Assembly (NCBI RefSeq): GCF_014836615.1
Contig: NZ_JACSQN010000006.1
Coordinates: 1-64,000 of the forward strand
DNA length: 64,000 bases
Origin: Sporosarcina quadrami
Lineage (GTDB): Bacteria; Bacillota; Bacilli; Bacillales_A; Planococcaceae
Reading direction: 5' to 3'
Shown: one piece after another, positions 26,716 to 36,463 of the stretch
How positions within the stretch are numbered: position 1 is the first letter of the stretch
Layout: each line of letters begins with the position of its first letter
Notes under the pieces: model-generated
Seen by the model: only the letters and a program-made list of their open reading frames with translations
Told to the model about the DNA's origin: nothing
Database searches by the model: none
Made by a program: the position numbers and the translations under genes

Positions 26716-28569
26716 TTACAAAAGTGACCAAATATACATCGCTTCTTCAATGCTTCCTGCTTCGACATTCATATTACGCGGGTAGGGCAGTGTAGGCATT
26801 TCCTCTTTCTGCATAACTTCAACAAAAGGATTTTCAGTCAGTGCCGCTTGATACAGCTGTTCAATTTTTGGCGTGCTTTCTGAATTCGCCCGCAACCATT
26901 CATATTTCCACAGTAAAAACGCATAGGCTGCATCGGTTTCCGTTGGCTTGTGGTCATCCAATAATCGCTTCGCTTGATCCAATTGACCGTTCTTCAACTG
27001 TGTAGCAATTGCTAAATGGCGCACTCCTTGGTTATCATCAGGATTCAATTCCAGCAATAACCGGAAATAGGTTAACGCTTCTTCATATCTTTCCTCTTCA
27101 TATAAAGAAACGCCATACGCTAAAAGAGCTCGCAAATATGGACGGTTCGTAACAAGATACCACGTATTATCCGGAGATCTATCGAATGTTTTTTCCCCTT
27201 TTCGGATAGCCTCTTTCAAATGATGTTCTGCCCGTTCATATGACCTTTCTGCATGCGCCAGCAACAACTCCGCATCCACGCTCTCTGCGTCTAGCTTCAA
27301 TGCATCTTTCGCCAGTTGCTGCATTCGGTCAAAATCATCTTTCACTTCATAAGCATCATAGCAAATCGCCTGTGCCTTCTCTTCTATTGTTTCAGGCGTA
27401 AACGGCTTATTCACTTGCCCACTGAAAAACTGCTGCGCCTGTTCCAACGTATCAAATGACATTCGCTCTGACATACAGAACATTTCCCAGTTCGGTCGTT
27501 CTGTCATGCGTGGCAATGTACCAACGTAATAAGATAACGTTGGAGAATCTTGCTGAGATGTCTGTTCTACTTCCTCTAAAATAGCGTAAAGCGGATCCAA
27601 ATGTTTTGTCATGGATGACACAGAAACTCCAAATCGTTTGGCGATATCCCCTTGTGTAAAGTGAGCATTCGGAATAAGCGATAATTCATATATTACTAAG
27701 AAAACCGCGGCCGCCACGCCTTCATGTTTACGGACGTTCGGTTTTTTCGCAAGATAATAACCTGTAAACAGCCCTTCCGCCAACTCACGACCTAATTCAT
27801 CATCGCTATAGCTTTTAATCTCTTTTAATAAAAAATTCAATGCTTTCTGCTGTCCCTCAGTTAAATTCGAAGTTATCGGCATATGAACCCAAGTCATTAT
27901 CATCTTATAAAGTTCCGCGGCATGACGGACATAGAACTGATGACTATCCGATAAACCGCTAGCGTCTGCCAGTTGCTCAATTTCCTTCAATAACTGGCCA
28001 TTATCATTCCGCACAAAATCGAACCCGCTGATGAAGTCAATTGCTCTTTCCGTCAATTGCGAGTTCGGTAAGGCCATACCGAAAATGACACCACCGACAA
28101 GCAAATTCATGTCGGGGAGCTTAGGGAATTCATAAACCTGATTTTCTACAACCTGTTCCACTGTCACAATTTCATCGCCTATAGCCGTTATCTTTGCAAG
28201 AACAAAGATCGGCTCCAGCCAGCTTTCCAATACTACCCTGAGTGCCGAACGGGTTGGTCCATTAAGCCATTTCATCACATGGCGTCTCCATAAATCCGCA
28301 CGTTCCACAAATAAATATACTTCGCCAAACGTATCTTCCCAGTTTTCCGGCTTGTCCACACCACTGAGCACTTTCATCCAGCGCCACTTTTGTTTCTCAA
28401 AGTCACTGATTACTCCCGGAGCCTGAAAGACGGACTCGAAATAACCTTCTAGCACGCGTTCCGCTTCTTCAGAAACAAGCTGCTCACTTGAAGGTGTTTG
28501 TTCCTGTTCACAACACTTTTTATATTTCTTCCCGCTGCCACATGGACACGGATCATTCCTTCCAACCAT
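26716..28569 (-). CDS. SEC-C zinc-motif and TPR-like repeat protein
   Basis: 617 residues from ATG 28567-28569, eight bases after GGAG; an ATG three codons upstream is also possible. The N-terminus is a SEC-C metal-binding motif (RNDPCPCGSGKKYKKCC), which binds Zn2+ in SecA and many unrelated proteins. The rest is helical; residues ~420-590 read as tetratricopeptide-like repeats (LLAHAERSYERAEHHLKEAI, SLYEEERYEEALTYFRLLLELNPDD). A possible helix-turn-helix (FTQGDIAKRFGVSVSSMTKHL) lies near 305-325. Function unknown. It follows the beta-helix/AAA gene in the same direction with R10 between them. Confidence 0.75.
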   Translation of the reverse strand: MVGRNDPCPCGSGKKYKKCCEQEQTPSSEQLVSEEAERVLEGYFESVFQAPGVISDFEKQKWRWMKVLSGVDKPENWEDTFGEVYLFVERADLWRRHVMKWLNGPTRSALRVVLESWLEPIFVLAKITAIGDEIVTVEQVVENQVYEFPKLPDMNLLVGGVIFGMALPNSQLTERAIDFISGFDFVRNDNGQLLKEIEQLADASGLSDSHQFYVRHAAELYKMIMTWVHMPITSNLTEGQQKALNFLLKEIKSYSDDELGRELAEGLFTGYYLAKKPNVRKHEGVAAAVFLVIYELSLIPNAHFTQGDIAKRFGVSVSSMTKHLDPLYAILEEVEQTSQQDSPTLSYYVGTLPRMTERPNWEMFCMSERMSFDTLEQAQQFFSGQVNKPFTPETIEEKAQAICYDAYEVKDDFDRMQQLAKDALKLDAESVDAELLLAHAERSYERAEHHLKEAIRKGEKTFDRSPDNTWYLVTNRPYLRALLAYGVSLYEEERYEEALTYFRLLLELNPDDNQGVRHLAIATQLKNGQLDQAKRLLDDHKPTETDAAYAFLLWKYEWLRANSESTPKIEQLYQAALTENPFVEVMQKEEMPTLPYPRNMNVEAGSIEEAMYIWSLL

Positions 28570-28596
28570 ACATTCCACTCCTTTTCAAACTCGTTA

Positions 28597-28743
28597 GGTA
28601 CCTGTGCACCACACATTTATGACAATTCAACGTTAAGTATAATTACTCTAACACACTAACATAAAAAGCTTCCACAACAGCTTTCCATAGCTTTTATTAT
28701 ACAATTGTAGTGAATAAACTGAATAGTGTCATGCACAGGTACC
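28597..28743 (+). repeat. KpnI-ended repeat element, copy R10
   Basis: 147 bp, both ends intact, between two minus-strand genes. On the minus strand the centre can form AAAGCT/AGCTTT followed by T residues, a weak terminator for the AAA gene. Confidence 0.88.
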
Positions 28744-28751
28744 TAAAATAC

Positions 28752-31700
28752 CTAAAACACCAAATCATCCAGTGTAATCTCTTTTACCAACGACGCACCC
28801 GTCTCCCGCTTATTACTTGCCACAGCCATTCGATAATCAACCTTGCGCGTCATTTCTAGCGCGATTTTCTTCGCAAAACCAGCATTTCCAAAGCTACTAT
28901 CCCGATGCGCGTAAACGTCTTCATAATGCAGCACCAACGCACGCTTCGCTTCATCCGTCATACTATAACCTTTTATATATAACGCCGTAATTTCCATCAG
29001 TTCCTCTGGTGTATAATCCTCAAAATGGAGCGTCAGCCCGAAACGGCGGCGAAGGCCTGCGTTGCTGTCCAAGAAACGATTCATTTCCTCTTCGTACCCC
29101 GCAGCGATCACTAAAAACTCGCCTTGGCGATCGGACATTTTCTTCAGCAACACTTCCACAGCTTTCTTCCCAAAGTCATTCTCTCCACCACTCGCAAGTG
29201 TATACGCTTCATCAATGAACAACGCACTTCCAATCGACCGTTCAATCTGCGCCGCTGTCAGCTTCTCAGTCTCACCAATATGACTACCTACTAAGTCACT
29301 GCGGTCCACTTCAATCAAATCGCCTCGCGTCAACAATCCGAGCGCTTGATAAATACCTGCAAGCACACGACCGACTTCCGTTTTACCGGTCCCCGGCTTA
29401 CCAATCAACAACGTGTGATTCATCAATTTATCCACAGATTGATTTTCGCGCCTGTAATACCTCATCAATTCAATCATTTCATCAATCTCAGTCTTGACCG
29501 TTTCCAGGCCGATAAACTGATCCAGTTCCGCACGTTTCTGAGCCAACAACACTTCATCAATCGGCACTTCGAACGCCTTCTCTTCACGCTCTGATACCGC
29601 TTGTACAACATCTTGCTCTTCAAACGTTGTCAAAACCGCTTCCGTCCACTTATCACGTGGCAATATCGCAATGCGCATCGATTGCGCAAGTCCGATTTGT
29701 TCATAAAGGATACGCACCATTCGCGCGTTACTAAACGTCTCATCGCGCATACGATAACGTTCCACGAACTCCTCATAAATCGCTTGCTTCGCGGCATCTG
29801 TCACCGCATAACTCCCTTCACACTGAGCTAAGAAAATTTCCATCAACTCATCGGGCGTATAATCTTGAAACGTAATCTTCTCCGTAAAACGGTCTTTCAA
29901 ACCCGGATTAGACGCTAAAAAACGTTCCATATCATCGGTATAACCCGCAGCGATGACAATGAATTCACCGCGTGCATTTTCCATCGCGGGCAGCAATGTT
30001 TCAATGACTTTCTTCCCGAAATCCTTACTCGAATTCCCTCCGGCAACAAGTGTATACGCCTCATCTATAAAGAGCACGCCGCCCATTGCTTCCTTAATAA
30101 TCACTTTCGTTCGTTCTTCAGATTCTCCGACATGTGTGCCAACGAGATCCTCCCGCTTCACTTCCGTCACGTGTCCCGTTTTCAAAAGTCCGAGTTCCTT
30201 GAAAATCCAACCAATCAGCCGGGCGACCGTTGTCTTTCCCGTACCCGGATTGCCTTGAAACACCATATGAGGCGCAACCATCGCATTCACTTTCATGCCG
30301 CGCTCTAGTTTGAATTGATTTATTTCTGCTAAATTTTTAAACTCCAGGATTTTGCTCTTCACATCTTCCAGTCCAATAAACCCTTCCAATCCGCTAATCG
30401 AATCAGTAGTCAGTCCATCCTCTTTAGACTCACTACCTCCACCACTGCCGCCTAACTTACTCGTAATCGGTGGTACTTGCAAATCCGTCCCACTCAACAC
30501 AGGAACGCTATCATCCCAGCGAACTAAATCACCGACCACGTTCTCTTTAAATAAACAATCTTTAAGCACCGGAACAGAACGTTCCAGACGCAATCCAGCC
30601 TTCTTCCCATTCAACACTTGCATAGACGTAAACGAAGCATCCGAACAATCTTGCAAAATAACTTGGTCGTCCTGATGGCCGTGTACACGCGTTTCAGTCA
30701 CTTCCGAACGCTCCACTTCACTCAAAAAGATGCCAGACGAATGACCATCGTAAATTTCACACTCTGTCACAAACACTTCCGCACATTCCGTCGCCCGTAC
30801 TTGGGGGCGCTTATGATTGAACACAATCGTCCGTTCCAATGAAACAACGACTTCCGGACCCGCCAGTATACCATTCTTATCACCACTAGAAATTTTACAA
30901 TCCGATATATCCGCCTTCGCCGCAGCACTTAATAACACATTCGATCCCTTATGACCGAAAATGATGCAATTCGCTGCCGTCAACTCCGATTCCTTTGCGG
31001 ATATTCCTGCACTATCGCCGCTCTTCACTTCAGTCGCCGACAAAATCACGTCAGATTGTTCAGAAGCAAAAACCTGCACACCACTATGATGGCTTATTAA
31101 AGAATCCGCTATCTCAACTCGACTACCCGTCGCGTAAACACCTTTATTATTTCCACTTTCAATTTCACAATCCGCAATCGTCAACACACTTTGTTGAAAC
31201 GCAGACAGTTGCGTAAGCTCGTTGTACTTCACGTCACATTCGACAAGCGTACACATAGAATTTCCAGACACAATCCCGCGAGCTTTCCCCGATAGGATCT
31301 GCGTTTTCCGAATCGACACGTCGCTCTGTTCATTACACGTAATGTGGTCGCCGACTTGGTTCTTAAAAGTAGAGCTCATTAACTCAACCGCTGATCGACT
31401 AACTACCATCCCTTCAGCTTCACCATTTTCAAACATACTCGCCTCGACTTCAATACGCGAGCCATTCATAACTGCCACATGTTCAAGACGTTGATGTTTA
31501 AACACACAATTCTTTAACACACCATTTGATTGGTCGCCATAAATCCCTTGCGCATGTCCTACGTAAAAATTCGTACTCTCCACATCCATCGTACTGTCCT
31601 GTTCCAAACGGAGTTGAATACCACGATTCCCGATGAATGAACTGTTCGTAATCGTTGCGCGACTTGTTTCATTTAAATGAAGACCTTCTTCTTGCCCACT

Positions 31701-32219
31701 TAAAATACCGCAATCCGTAAGCGCAACTTCGCCTCCTGCCCGCACACGAATTTGCGCAGTCTGAATCGTATCCTCCACGATGCATTCAAACAGAGCAAGA
31801 CGCCCGACAACGTCAATCCCCTCCAAATTCTTCTGAAAAACCGAATGCTCCACAGATACTTTTGCCGCCTCATCCACACGCATAGCAATACCTTGAACCT
31901 CACTGAAAACACAATCGTGCAACGTCACATCGCCTGATTCAACATGTACACCACAATTAACCGGATCAGTACCACCTACAATACTGATTAACTCAATACG
32001 CACTTCATCAGTCGTCGCAATCCGAACACTCCCCGTCACACGGACTGAGCTAGCATCACCTGCTGCACTTCGAAGAACAAGCTGCTTATTAATCGTTACT
32101 TCTTCACCAAAAATTCCCGCACCCACTTCCACCGTATCACCCGGCAGAGCCGCCTCCACTGCCGCCTGTATCGTCTTATAACTCGATGCATTACGCTGAG
32201 ACACTTGTATAATTGCCAC
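28752..32219 (-). CDS. Beta-helix protein fused to two CbxX/SpoVK-type AAA+ ATPases
   Basis: 1155 residues. Residues 1 to ~590 are a right-handed parallel beta-helix of about 23-residue rungs, with recurring patterns such as CxI-x-GxxxGI and SxVxI-x-SxI (pectate-lyase/right-handed helix type). Then come two AAA+ modules: the first with Walker A GNPGTGKTTVAR (~656) and Walker B GGVLFIDEAYTL, the second with GKPGTGKTEVGR (~940) and SALFIDEAYTL. Both resemble CbxX/CfqX, SpoVK and EccA ATPases. GTG 32217-32219 is six bases after GGTGGGG and is preferred to a GTG overlapping that site. Role unknown; a beta-helix could bind glycan or act as a scaffold while the ATPase pair remodels a partner. Confidence 0.82.
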   Translation of the reverse strand: MAIIQVSQRNASSYKTIQAAVEAALPGDTVEVGAGIFGEEVTINKQLVLRSAAGDASSVRVTGSVRIATTDEVRIELISIVGGTDPVNCGVHVESGDVTLHDCVFSEVQGIAMRVDEAAKVSVEHSVFQKNLEGIDVVGRLALFECIVEDTIQTAQIRVRAGGEVALTDCGILSGQEEGLHLNETSRATITNSSFIGNRGIQLRLEQDSTMDVESTNFYVGHAQGIYGDQSNGVLKNCVFKHQRLEHVAVMNGSRIEVEASMFENGEAEGMVVSRSAVELMSSTFKNQVGDHITCNEQSDVSIRKTQILSGKARGIVSGNSMCTLVECDVKYNELTQLSAFQQSVLTIADCEIESGNNKGVYATGSRVEIADSLISHHSGVQVFASEQSDVILSATEVKSGDSAGISAKESELTAANCIIFGHKGSNVLLSAAAKADISDCKISSGDKNGILAGPEVVVSLERTIVFNHKRPQVRATECAEVFVTECEIYDGHSSGIFLSEVERSEVTETRVHGHQDDQVILQDCSDASFTSMQVLNGKKAGLRLERSVPVLKDCLFKENVVGDLVRWDDSVPVLSGTDLQVPPITSKLGGSGGGSESKEDGLTTDSISGLEGFIGLEDVKSKILEFKNLAEINQFKLERGMKVNAMVAPHMVFQGNPGTGKTTVARLIGWIFKELGLLKTGHVTEVKREDLVGTHVGESEERTKVIIKEAMGGVLFIDEAYTLVAGGNSSKDFGKKVIETLLPAMENARGEFIVIAAGYTDDMERFLASNPGLKDRFTEKITFQDYTPDELMEIFLAQCEGSYAVTDAAKQAIYEEFVERYRMRDETFSNARMVRILYEQIGLAQSMRIAILPRDKWTEAVLTTFEEQDVVQAVSEREEKAFEVPIDEVLLAQKRAELDQFIGLETVKTEIDEMIELMRYYRRENQSVDKLMNHTLLIGKPGTGKTEVGRVLAGIYQALGLLTRGDLIEVDRSDLVGSHIGETEKLTAAQIERSIGSALFIDEAYTLASGGENDFGKKAVEVLLKKMSDRQGEFLVIAAGYEEEMNRFLDSNAGLRRRFGLTLHFEDYTPEELMEITALYIKGYSMTDEAKRALVLHYEDVYAHRDSSFGNAGFAKKIALEMTRKVDYRMAVASNKRETGASLVKEITLDDLVF

Positions 32220-32335
32220 GAATTTCCCCACCTTCTTTACAAACTCTCATTTAAAGCCGAACGAATGCTTCTATTCATTAAGTATACTAGTAAGTCATGT
32301 GACAGGGCAAAAAATGTGTCGGTACAAACTTTGAC

Positions 32336-32481
32336 GGTACCTGTGCAAGAAACATTCATGTTAATTCAGACACTTTGAATGTTTATGCGTATAATATTCA
32401 TAAAACACGGTACATCAGCTTTACATTTTCATGTTTATTCAATTGTAGTGTATTGTCTGAATTCAACCATGCACAGGTACC
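32336..32481 (+). repeat. KpnI-ended repeat element, copy R11
   Basis: 146 bp between divergent genes, with no central terminator. It differs from R12 (47725-47870) at only five positions over its full length, including the otherwise variable middle. An extra AGGTACC lies just outside the right end (32488-32494), and GGTACA lies at 32321-32326. Confidence 0.92.
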
Positions 32482-32612
32482 TTTTTAGGTACCTTTTTCT
32501 AATCACTCTCAATGAAATCGCACTTTTTTTGCTTCCTTGTTATAATCGACTTAAAGATACAATTTACTTTCAATAAAGCTTCTTATTTTTATTAAAACCG
32601 AGGAGGTCTCTT

Positions 32613-33509
32613 ATGCAAAAGCAAGATTGTTTAATGCTTATTTCCGTTTACGAGGAAAAAAATCTTACCAAAGCCGCTGAAAAGCTCTTCACATCACAAC
32701 CAGCCATTACCTATCGCTTACAAAAGCTAGAGGAAGAACATCAAATTAAACTTTACACTCGGGAAGGGAATAAACTCTTTTTCACTCCTGAAGGAGAATA
32801 CTTAGTAGATTTCGCCAATAAAATGCTCCTCGATTTAAACAAATTAGAAGAAAATTTGAAGACATTAAAAAAAGACGCAACCGGAACTATCCGAATTGGC
32901 GTCTCTAGTAACTTTGCATTATATAAATTACCGACACTTATTAAGCAGTTTGTAGAACGATCTCATTCTATACAAGTCAACGTCACGACTGGTTGGAGTT
33001 CTGAAATTATACAGTTACTTAATAAAAATGAAATACAAATAGGAATTATCACTGGGAACTACAATTGGTTTGATGAAAAAATATTGTTGGCAGAAGATCC
33101 GCTGACGATTATCGCAAAAGAACCGATTAAACTAGAAGATATTCCTTTTCTGCCTCTCATCTCATATCAGCCCAATAAAAAGAAAGGCTTTGGGGAGAAA
33201 GCAACAAATCCTCTTGCACAAATGATTGAAAATTGGTGGCAAGACAGCTTTTCCGTTCCTCCATTAGTACGGATGGAACTAGATAAAGTCGAGACATGTA
33301 AAGAAATGGTGAACAAAAACTTAGGATATTCTATCATTCCTAAATCTTGTTTGACTAAAAATGATTGCTTCTTCACACATGATCTTATCAATGATAAGGG
33401 AAAACCTTTGAACCGTAAAACTTGGCTTATATACAGAAAATCGAATGTAGAAATTTTAACAGTAAGCCAATTTATTAACTTCGTTAATGAATACTCCAAT
33501 CAGTCCTGA
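32613..33509 (+). CDS. LysR-family transcriptional regulator
   Basis: 298 residues. The N-terminal winged helix-turn-helix contains NLTKAAEKLFTSQPAITYRLQKLEEEHQIKLYTR (split in the usual LysR way), followed by a two-lobe periplasmic-binding-like effector domain (GTIRIGVSSNFALYKLP near residue 90). AGGAGG precedes the ATG. It is convergent with dppF and overlaps it by 10 bp, so it does not share that operon's promoter. Its neighbours suggest control of the M20 peptidase/dipeptide ABC operon, though the operon promoter lies 7 kb away at 40.2 kb. A TATAAT at 32541-32546 may be its -10. Confidence 0.85.
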   Translation: MQKQDCLMLISVYEEKNLTKAAEKLFTSQPAITYRLQKLEEEHQIKLYTREGNKLFFTPEGEYLVDFANKMLLDLNKLEENLKTLKKDATGTIRIGVSSNFALYKLPTLIKQFVERSHSIQVNVTTGWSSEIIQLLNKNEIQIGIITGNYNWFDEKILLAEDPLTIIAKEPIKLEDIPFLPLISYQPNKKKGFGEKATNPLAQMIENWWQDSFSVPPLVRMELDKVETCKEMVNKNLGYSIIPKSCLTKNDCFFTHDLINDKGKPLNRKTWLIYRKSNVEILTVSQFINFVNEYSNQS

Positions 33510-34507
33510 TGCAATGGAAAATGGCACGCAACAAAGTGTCCTTCTTCTTTCTCTTCGAAATCAGGGACATCGACTTTGCATTTGTCTTGTGCAAACGGAC
33601 ACCGCGTGTGGAATTTACAACCGCTTGGCGGATTCACAGGACTTGGCATATCGCCTTCCAATATAACGTCAGCCGTTTTTGCATTTCGTAACCGCGGATC
33701 GGAAATAGGTAACGACGCGAGCAATCCGTTTGTATATGGATGCATCGGTTTCTTAAAGAGCTCATCTTTCGTTGTCAATTCCACCATGTTGCCTAAATAC
33801 ATAACACCAATGCGGTCACTAATATGACGCAAAGCTGGCAAGCCGTGAGAGATGAAGATATACGTCAAATCATATTTCTGTTGTAAATCGTTAAGTAAAT
33901 TCAATATTTGAGCTTGAATGGATACATCCAATGCTGAAACGGGCTCATCACAAATTATAAGCTTCGGTTTTAACGCAAGCGCACGAGCAATCCCTATACG
34001 TTGTCTTTGGCCTCCGCTAAACTCATGTGGAAATCGAGACGTATAGGAAGGATCGAGCCCAACGTCCACCATTAAACGATGAACTTCACCTTCCAATTCT
34101 TTTCTGGAAAGCTTCTTATGGGTAATTAACGGCTCCGCTATCAAATCAAAAACGCGCATTCTAGGATTCAAAGAGGAAAAAGGATCCTGGAAAATCATCT
34201 GATACTCCACTCGGTATTTCTTCAAATCCTTTTCTTTCATCTTTGAAATCTCTACACCATTAAAGTAGACTTCGCCTTCTGTCGGTTGTAAAAGCCCCAT
34301 TATTAAATTCCCTAATGTAGATTTTCCACACCCTGACTCTCCGACAATTCCTAATGTCTCCCCTTTATATACACTTAAATCGACTCCATCAACTGCTTTT
34401 AAGAATTCCTTTTTCTTCGCAAAGAGCTGGTGGTTTACGGCAAAGTGCTTTTTCAAGTTCTTTACAGTAAGGATTTCTTCAGTTTTCACCGGTATACTGT
34501 TAACCAT
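33500..34507 (-). CDS. Dipeptide/oligopeptide ABC transporter ATPase (DppF/OppF type)
   Basis: About 335 residues. Walker A is GESGCGKSTLG, the signature is [15 protein letters not shown], Walker B is LIICDEPVSALDVS, and the C-terminal oligopeptide-transporter Cys-rich region is present (CKFHTRCPFAQDKC). It energises uptake with the neighbouring DppD-type ATPase. ATG 34505-34507 is preferred over a GTG directly after the upstream stop, because GGAAGGG is better spaced. Last gene of the M20-SBP-permease-permease-ATPase-ATPase operon. Confidence 0.88.
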   Translation of the reverse strand: MVNSIPVKTEEILTVKNLKKHFAVNHQLFAKKKEFLKAVDGVDLSVYKGETLGIVGESGCGKSTLGNLIMGLLQPTEGEVYFNGVEISKMKEKDLKKYRVEYQMIFQDPFSSLNPRMRVFDLIAEPLITHKKLSRKELEGEVHRLMVDVGLDPSYTSRFPHEFSGGQRQRIGIARALALKPKLIICDEPVSALDVSIQAQILNLLNDLQQKYDLTYIFISHGLPALRHISDRIGVMYLGNMVELTTKDELFKKPMHPYTNGLLASLPISDPRLRNAKTADVILEGDMPSPVNPPSGCKFHTRCPFAQDKCKVDVPDFEEKEEGHFVACHFPLHQD

Positions 34508-34513
34508 CACCAC

Positions 34514-35494
34514 TCACCCTTCCTGATGGCCTGCGCTCAGCCAACATCTAACTTTATTTCCGGTCTTCTCATTTATAGTCAACTCAGGCATTTTGCTTTT
34601 ACACACATCCATTGCGAATGGACATCTAGGATGAAAATAACAACCAGTCGGTTTATTGTTTGGAGTAGGGACATTTCCTTGAATAGAAGTTAATACATCC
34701 ATCTCAGAATCAATCTTAGGTGTACTCTGAATTAACCCCTGTGTATATGGATGTTTTGGATCAGCATATAAAGACATCACATCTGCCTCTTCTACAACTT
34801 GTCCTGCGTACATCACAATAACCTTATCCGCCAATTCCGCCACGACACCCAAGTCATGTGTAATTAATAAAATAGACGTTTCAAATTCCAGTTTAAGATT
34901 TTTCATTAACCTTAAAATTTGTGCTTGAATCGTTACGTCAAGCGCTGTAGTCGGCTCATCCGCGATTAGCAAACTTGGATTGCACGACAAAGCCATTGCA
35001 ATCATAACTCGTTGCCGCATTCCTCCACTCAGTTCATGCGGGTGCATATTGTATACATGTTCCGCGCGTGGTATGCCGACTTTTTTTAACATGTCGATGC
35101 TACTATTTTTTGCTTCCTTTTTTGATTTTGTTTGATGCAATAAGAGAATCTCGTCTAATTGCTCCCCAACCTTTAATATAGGATTTAAAGACGTAAGAGG
35201 CTCCTGAAAAATCATGGATATTTCATTGCCTCTAATTTTTCGCATCTCCCGATCACTTAACTTAGTTAGATCCTCACCTTTGTAAAGGATTTCTCCACCA
35301 ACAATTTTCCCTGGTGCGTTTACCAGTTGCATAATGGAAAATGACGTAACACTTTTTCCACAGCCGGACTCTCCTACTAACGCTGTCGTTTGCCCTGATT
35401 CGAGGGAGAATGAAACCCCATCTACTGAAGGTACAATTCCGTTAGTTGTATAAAAATACGTTTTCAAATCATTAACTTCTAATAACGTTGACAT
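34514..35494 (-). CDS. Dipeptide/oligopeptide ABC transporter ATPase (DppD/OppD type)
   Basis: 326 residues. Walker A is GESGCGKSVTS, the signature is LSGGMRQRVMIAMAL, Walker B is [14 protein letters not shown], and the C-terminal motif CYFHPRCPFAMDVC may bind an Fe-S cluster, as known for DppD. It pairs with the DppF-type ATPase downstream and the two permeases upstream. The gene ends immediately before the dppF start. Confidence 0.9.
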   Translation of the reverse strand: MSTLLEVNDLKTYFYTTNGIVPSVDGVSFSLESGQTTALVGESGCGKSVTSFSIMQLVNAPGKIVGGEILYKGEDLTKLSDREMRKIRGNEISMIFQEPLTSLNPILKVGEQLDEILLLHQTKSKKEAKNSSIDMLKKVGIPRAEHVYNMHPHELSGGMRQRVMIAMALSCNPSLLIADEPTTALDVTIQAQILRLMKNLKLEFETSILLITHDLGVVAELADKVIVMYAGQVVEEADVMSLYADPKHPYTQGLIQSTPKIDSEMDVLTSIQGNVPTPNNKPTGCYFHPRCPFAMDVCKSKMPELTINEKTGNKVRCWLSAGHQEG

Positions 35495-35511
35495 GCAGAA
35501 GCCTCCTCTCT

Positions 35512-36447
35512 TTACGAATTGGTACCTTGTGATCGCGGATCGAGCAAATCACGTAACCATTCTCCGAAGAAAATGATCCCTAAAACCGTAACTGTTATAG
35601 CCACTCCGGGAAATGTAGCTAACCACCAGCTTGTTGCTACATATTCCTTACCTTCACTTAACATGATTCCCCACGAGACGATAGGCGGTTGAATGCCTAA
35701 CCCTAAAAAACTTAAGGAAGACTCAGTGATAATCGTACTTGCTACGCTCAAGGTAGAAATAACAATAATGGAAGAGGTGACGTTTGGAAGTATATGTCGT
35801 TTAATAATTTGGAAATTCGATACACCCATTGTTCTTGCCGCTTTCACATACTCCCGTTCCCTCAAGCTAAGTGTTTCACTTCGGATCATCCTTGCGTAAA
35901 GCACCCAGCTTGTTACACCGATTACAATGACCAATGTCGGGATTCCTGGATCTAGCACAGTCAGAAATACGATACAGAAGAGAATCGTCGGTACAGATAA
36001 AAATGCATCGACAAGACGCATAATAATATTATCAACCATTCCCCCGTAGTAGCCTGAAATCAGCCCGAAGACGACGCCAATTGCACCCGCCACGAGAACA
36101 GATAATATTCCGACAACTAATGATATACGTGACCCATAAATAATACGACTAAGAATATCTCTACCTAAATTGTCTGTTCCTAATATATGTGCCATACTGC
36201 CGCCATCGGACCAAAATGGAGGTACTAACATTTGCGTCGTATCTATTTTCCCTGGATTGAACGGCGCAATCCAAGGTGCAAATATAGCCATGACAAATAA
36301 CGTTAAAACAATTAATAACCCGATAGACCCTGTTTTACTTCTTGATAGCTTTGTAAGAAAAATCTTGAATCTGTTCTTCGTTTTTATACTTCTATCATTC
36401 TTATCAATAGGAAGCTTAGCGACTTCAGTACCGCTGATTGATTTCAT
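35512..36447 (-). CDS. Dipeptide ABC transporter permease (DppC type)
   Basis: 311 residues, six membrane segments, with the OppC N-terminal domain (FKIFLTKLSRSKTGSIGL, near residue 28) and the EAA loop AARTMGVSNFQIIKRHILPN near 205 that contacts the ATPases. GTDNLGRDILSRIIYGSRIS is the usual DppC marker. It forms the channel with the DppB-type protein encoded 16 bp upstream. Confidence 0.9.
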   Translation of the reverse strand: MKSISGTEVAKLPIDKNDRSIKTKNRFKIFLTKLSRSKTGSIGLLIVLTLFVMAIFAPWIAPFNPGKIDTTQMLVPPFWSDGGSMAHILGTDNLGRDILSRIIYGSRISLVVGILSVLVAGAIGVVFGLISGYYGGMVDNIIMRLVDAFLSVPTILFCIVFLTVLDPGIPTLVIVIGVTSWVLYARMIRSETLSLREREYVKAARTMGVSNFQIIKRHILPNVTSSIIVISTLSVASTIITESSLSFLGLGIQPPIVSWGIMLSEGKEYVATSWWLATFPGVAITVTVLGIIFFGEWLRDLLDPRSQGTNS

Positions 36448-36463
36448 ACTGTCAAATCCTTTC

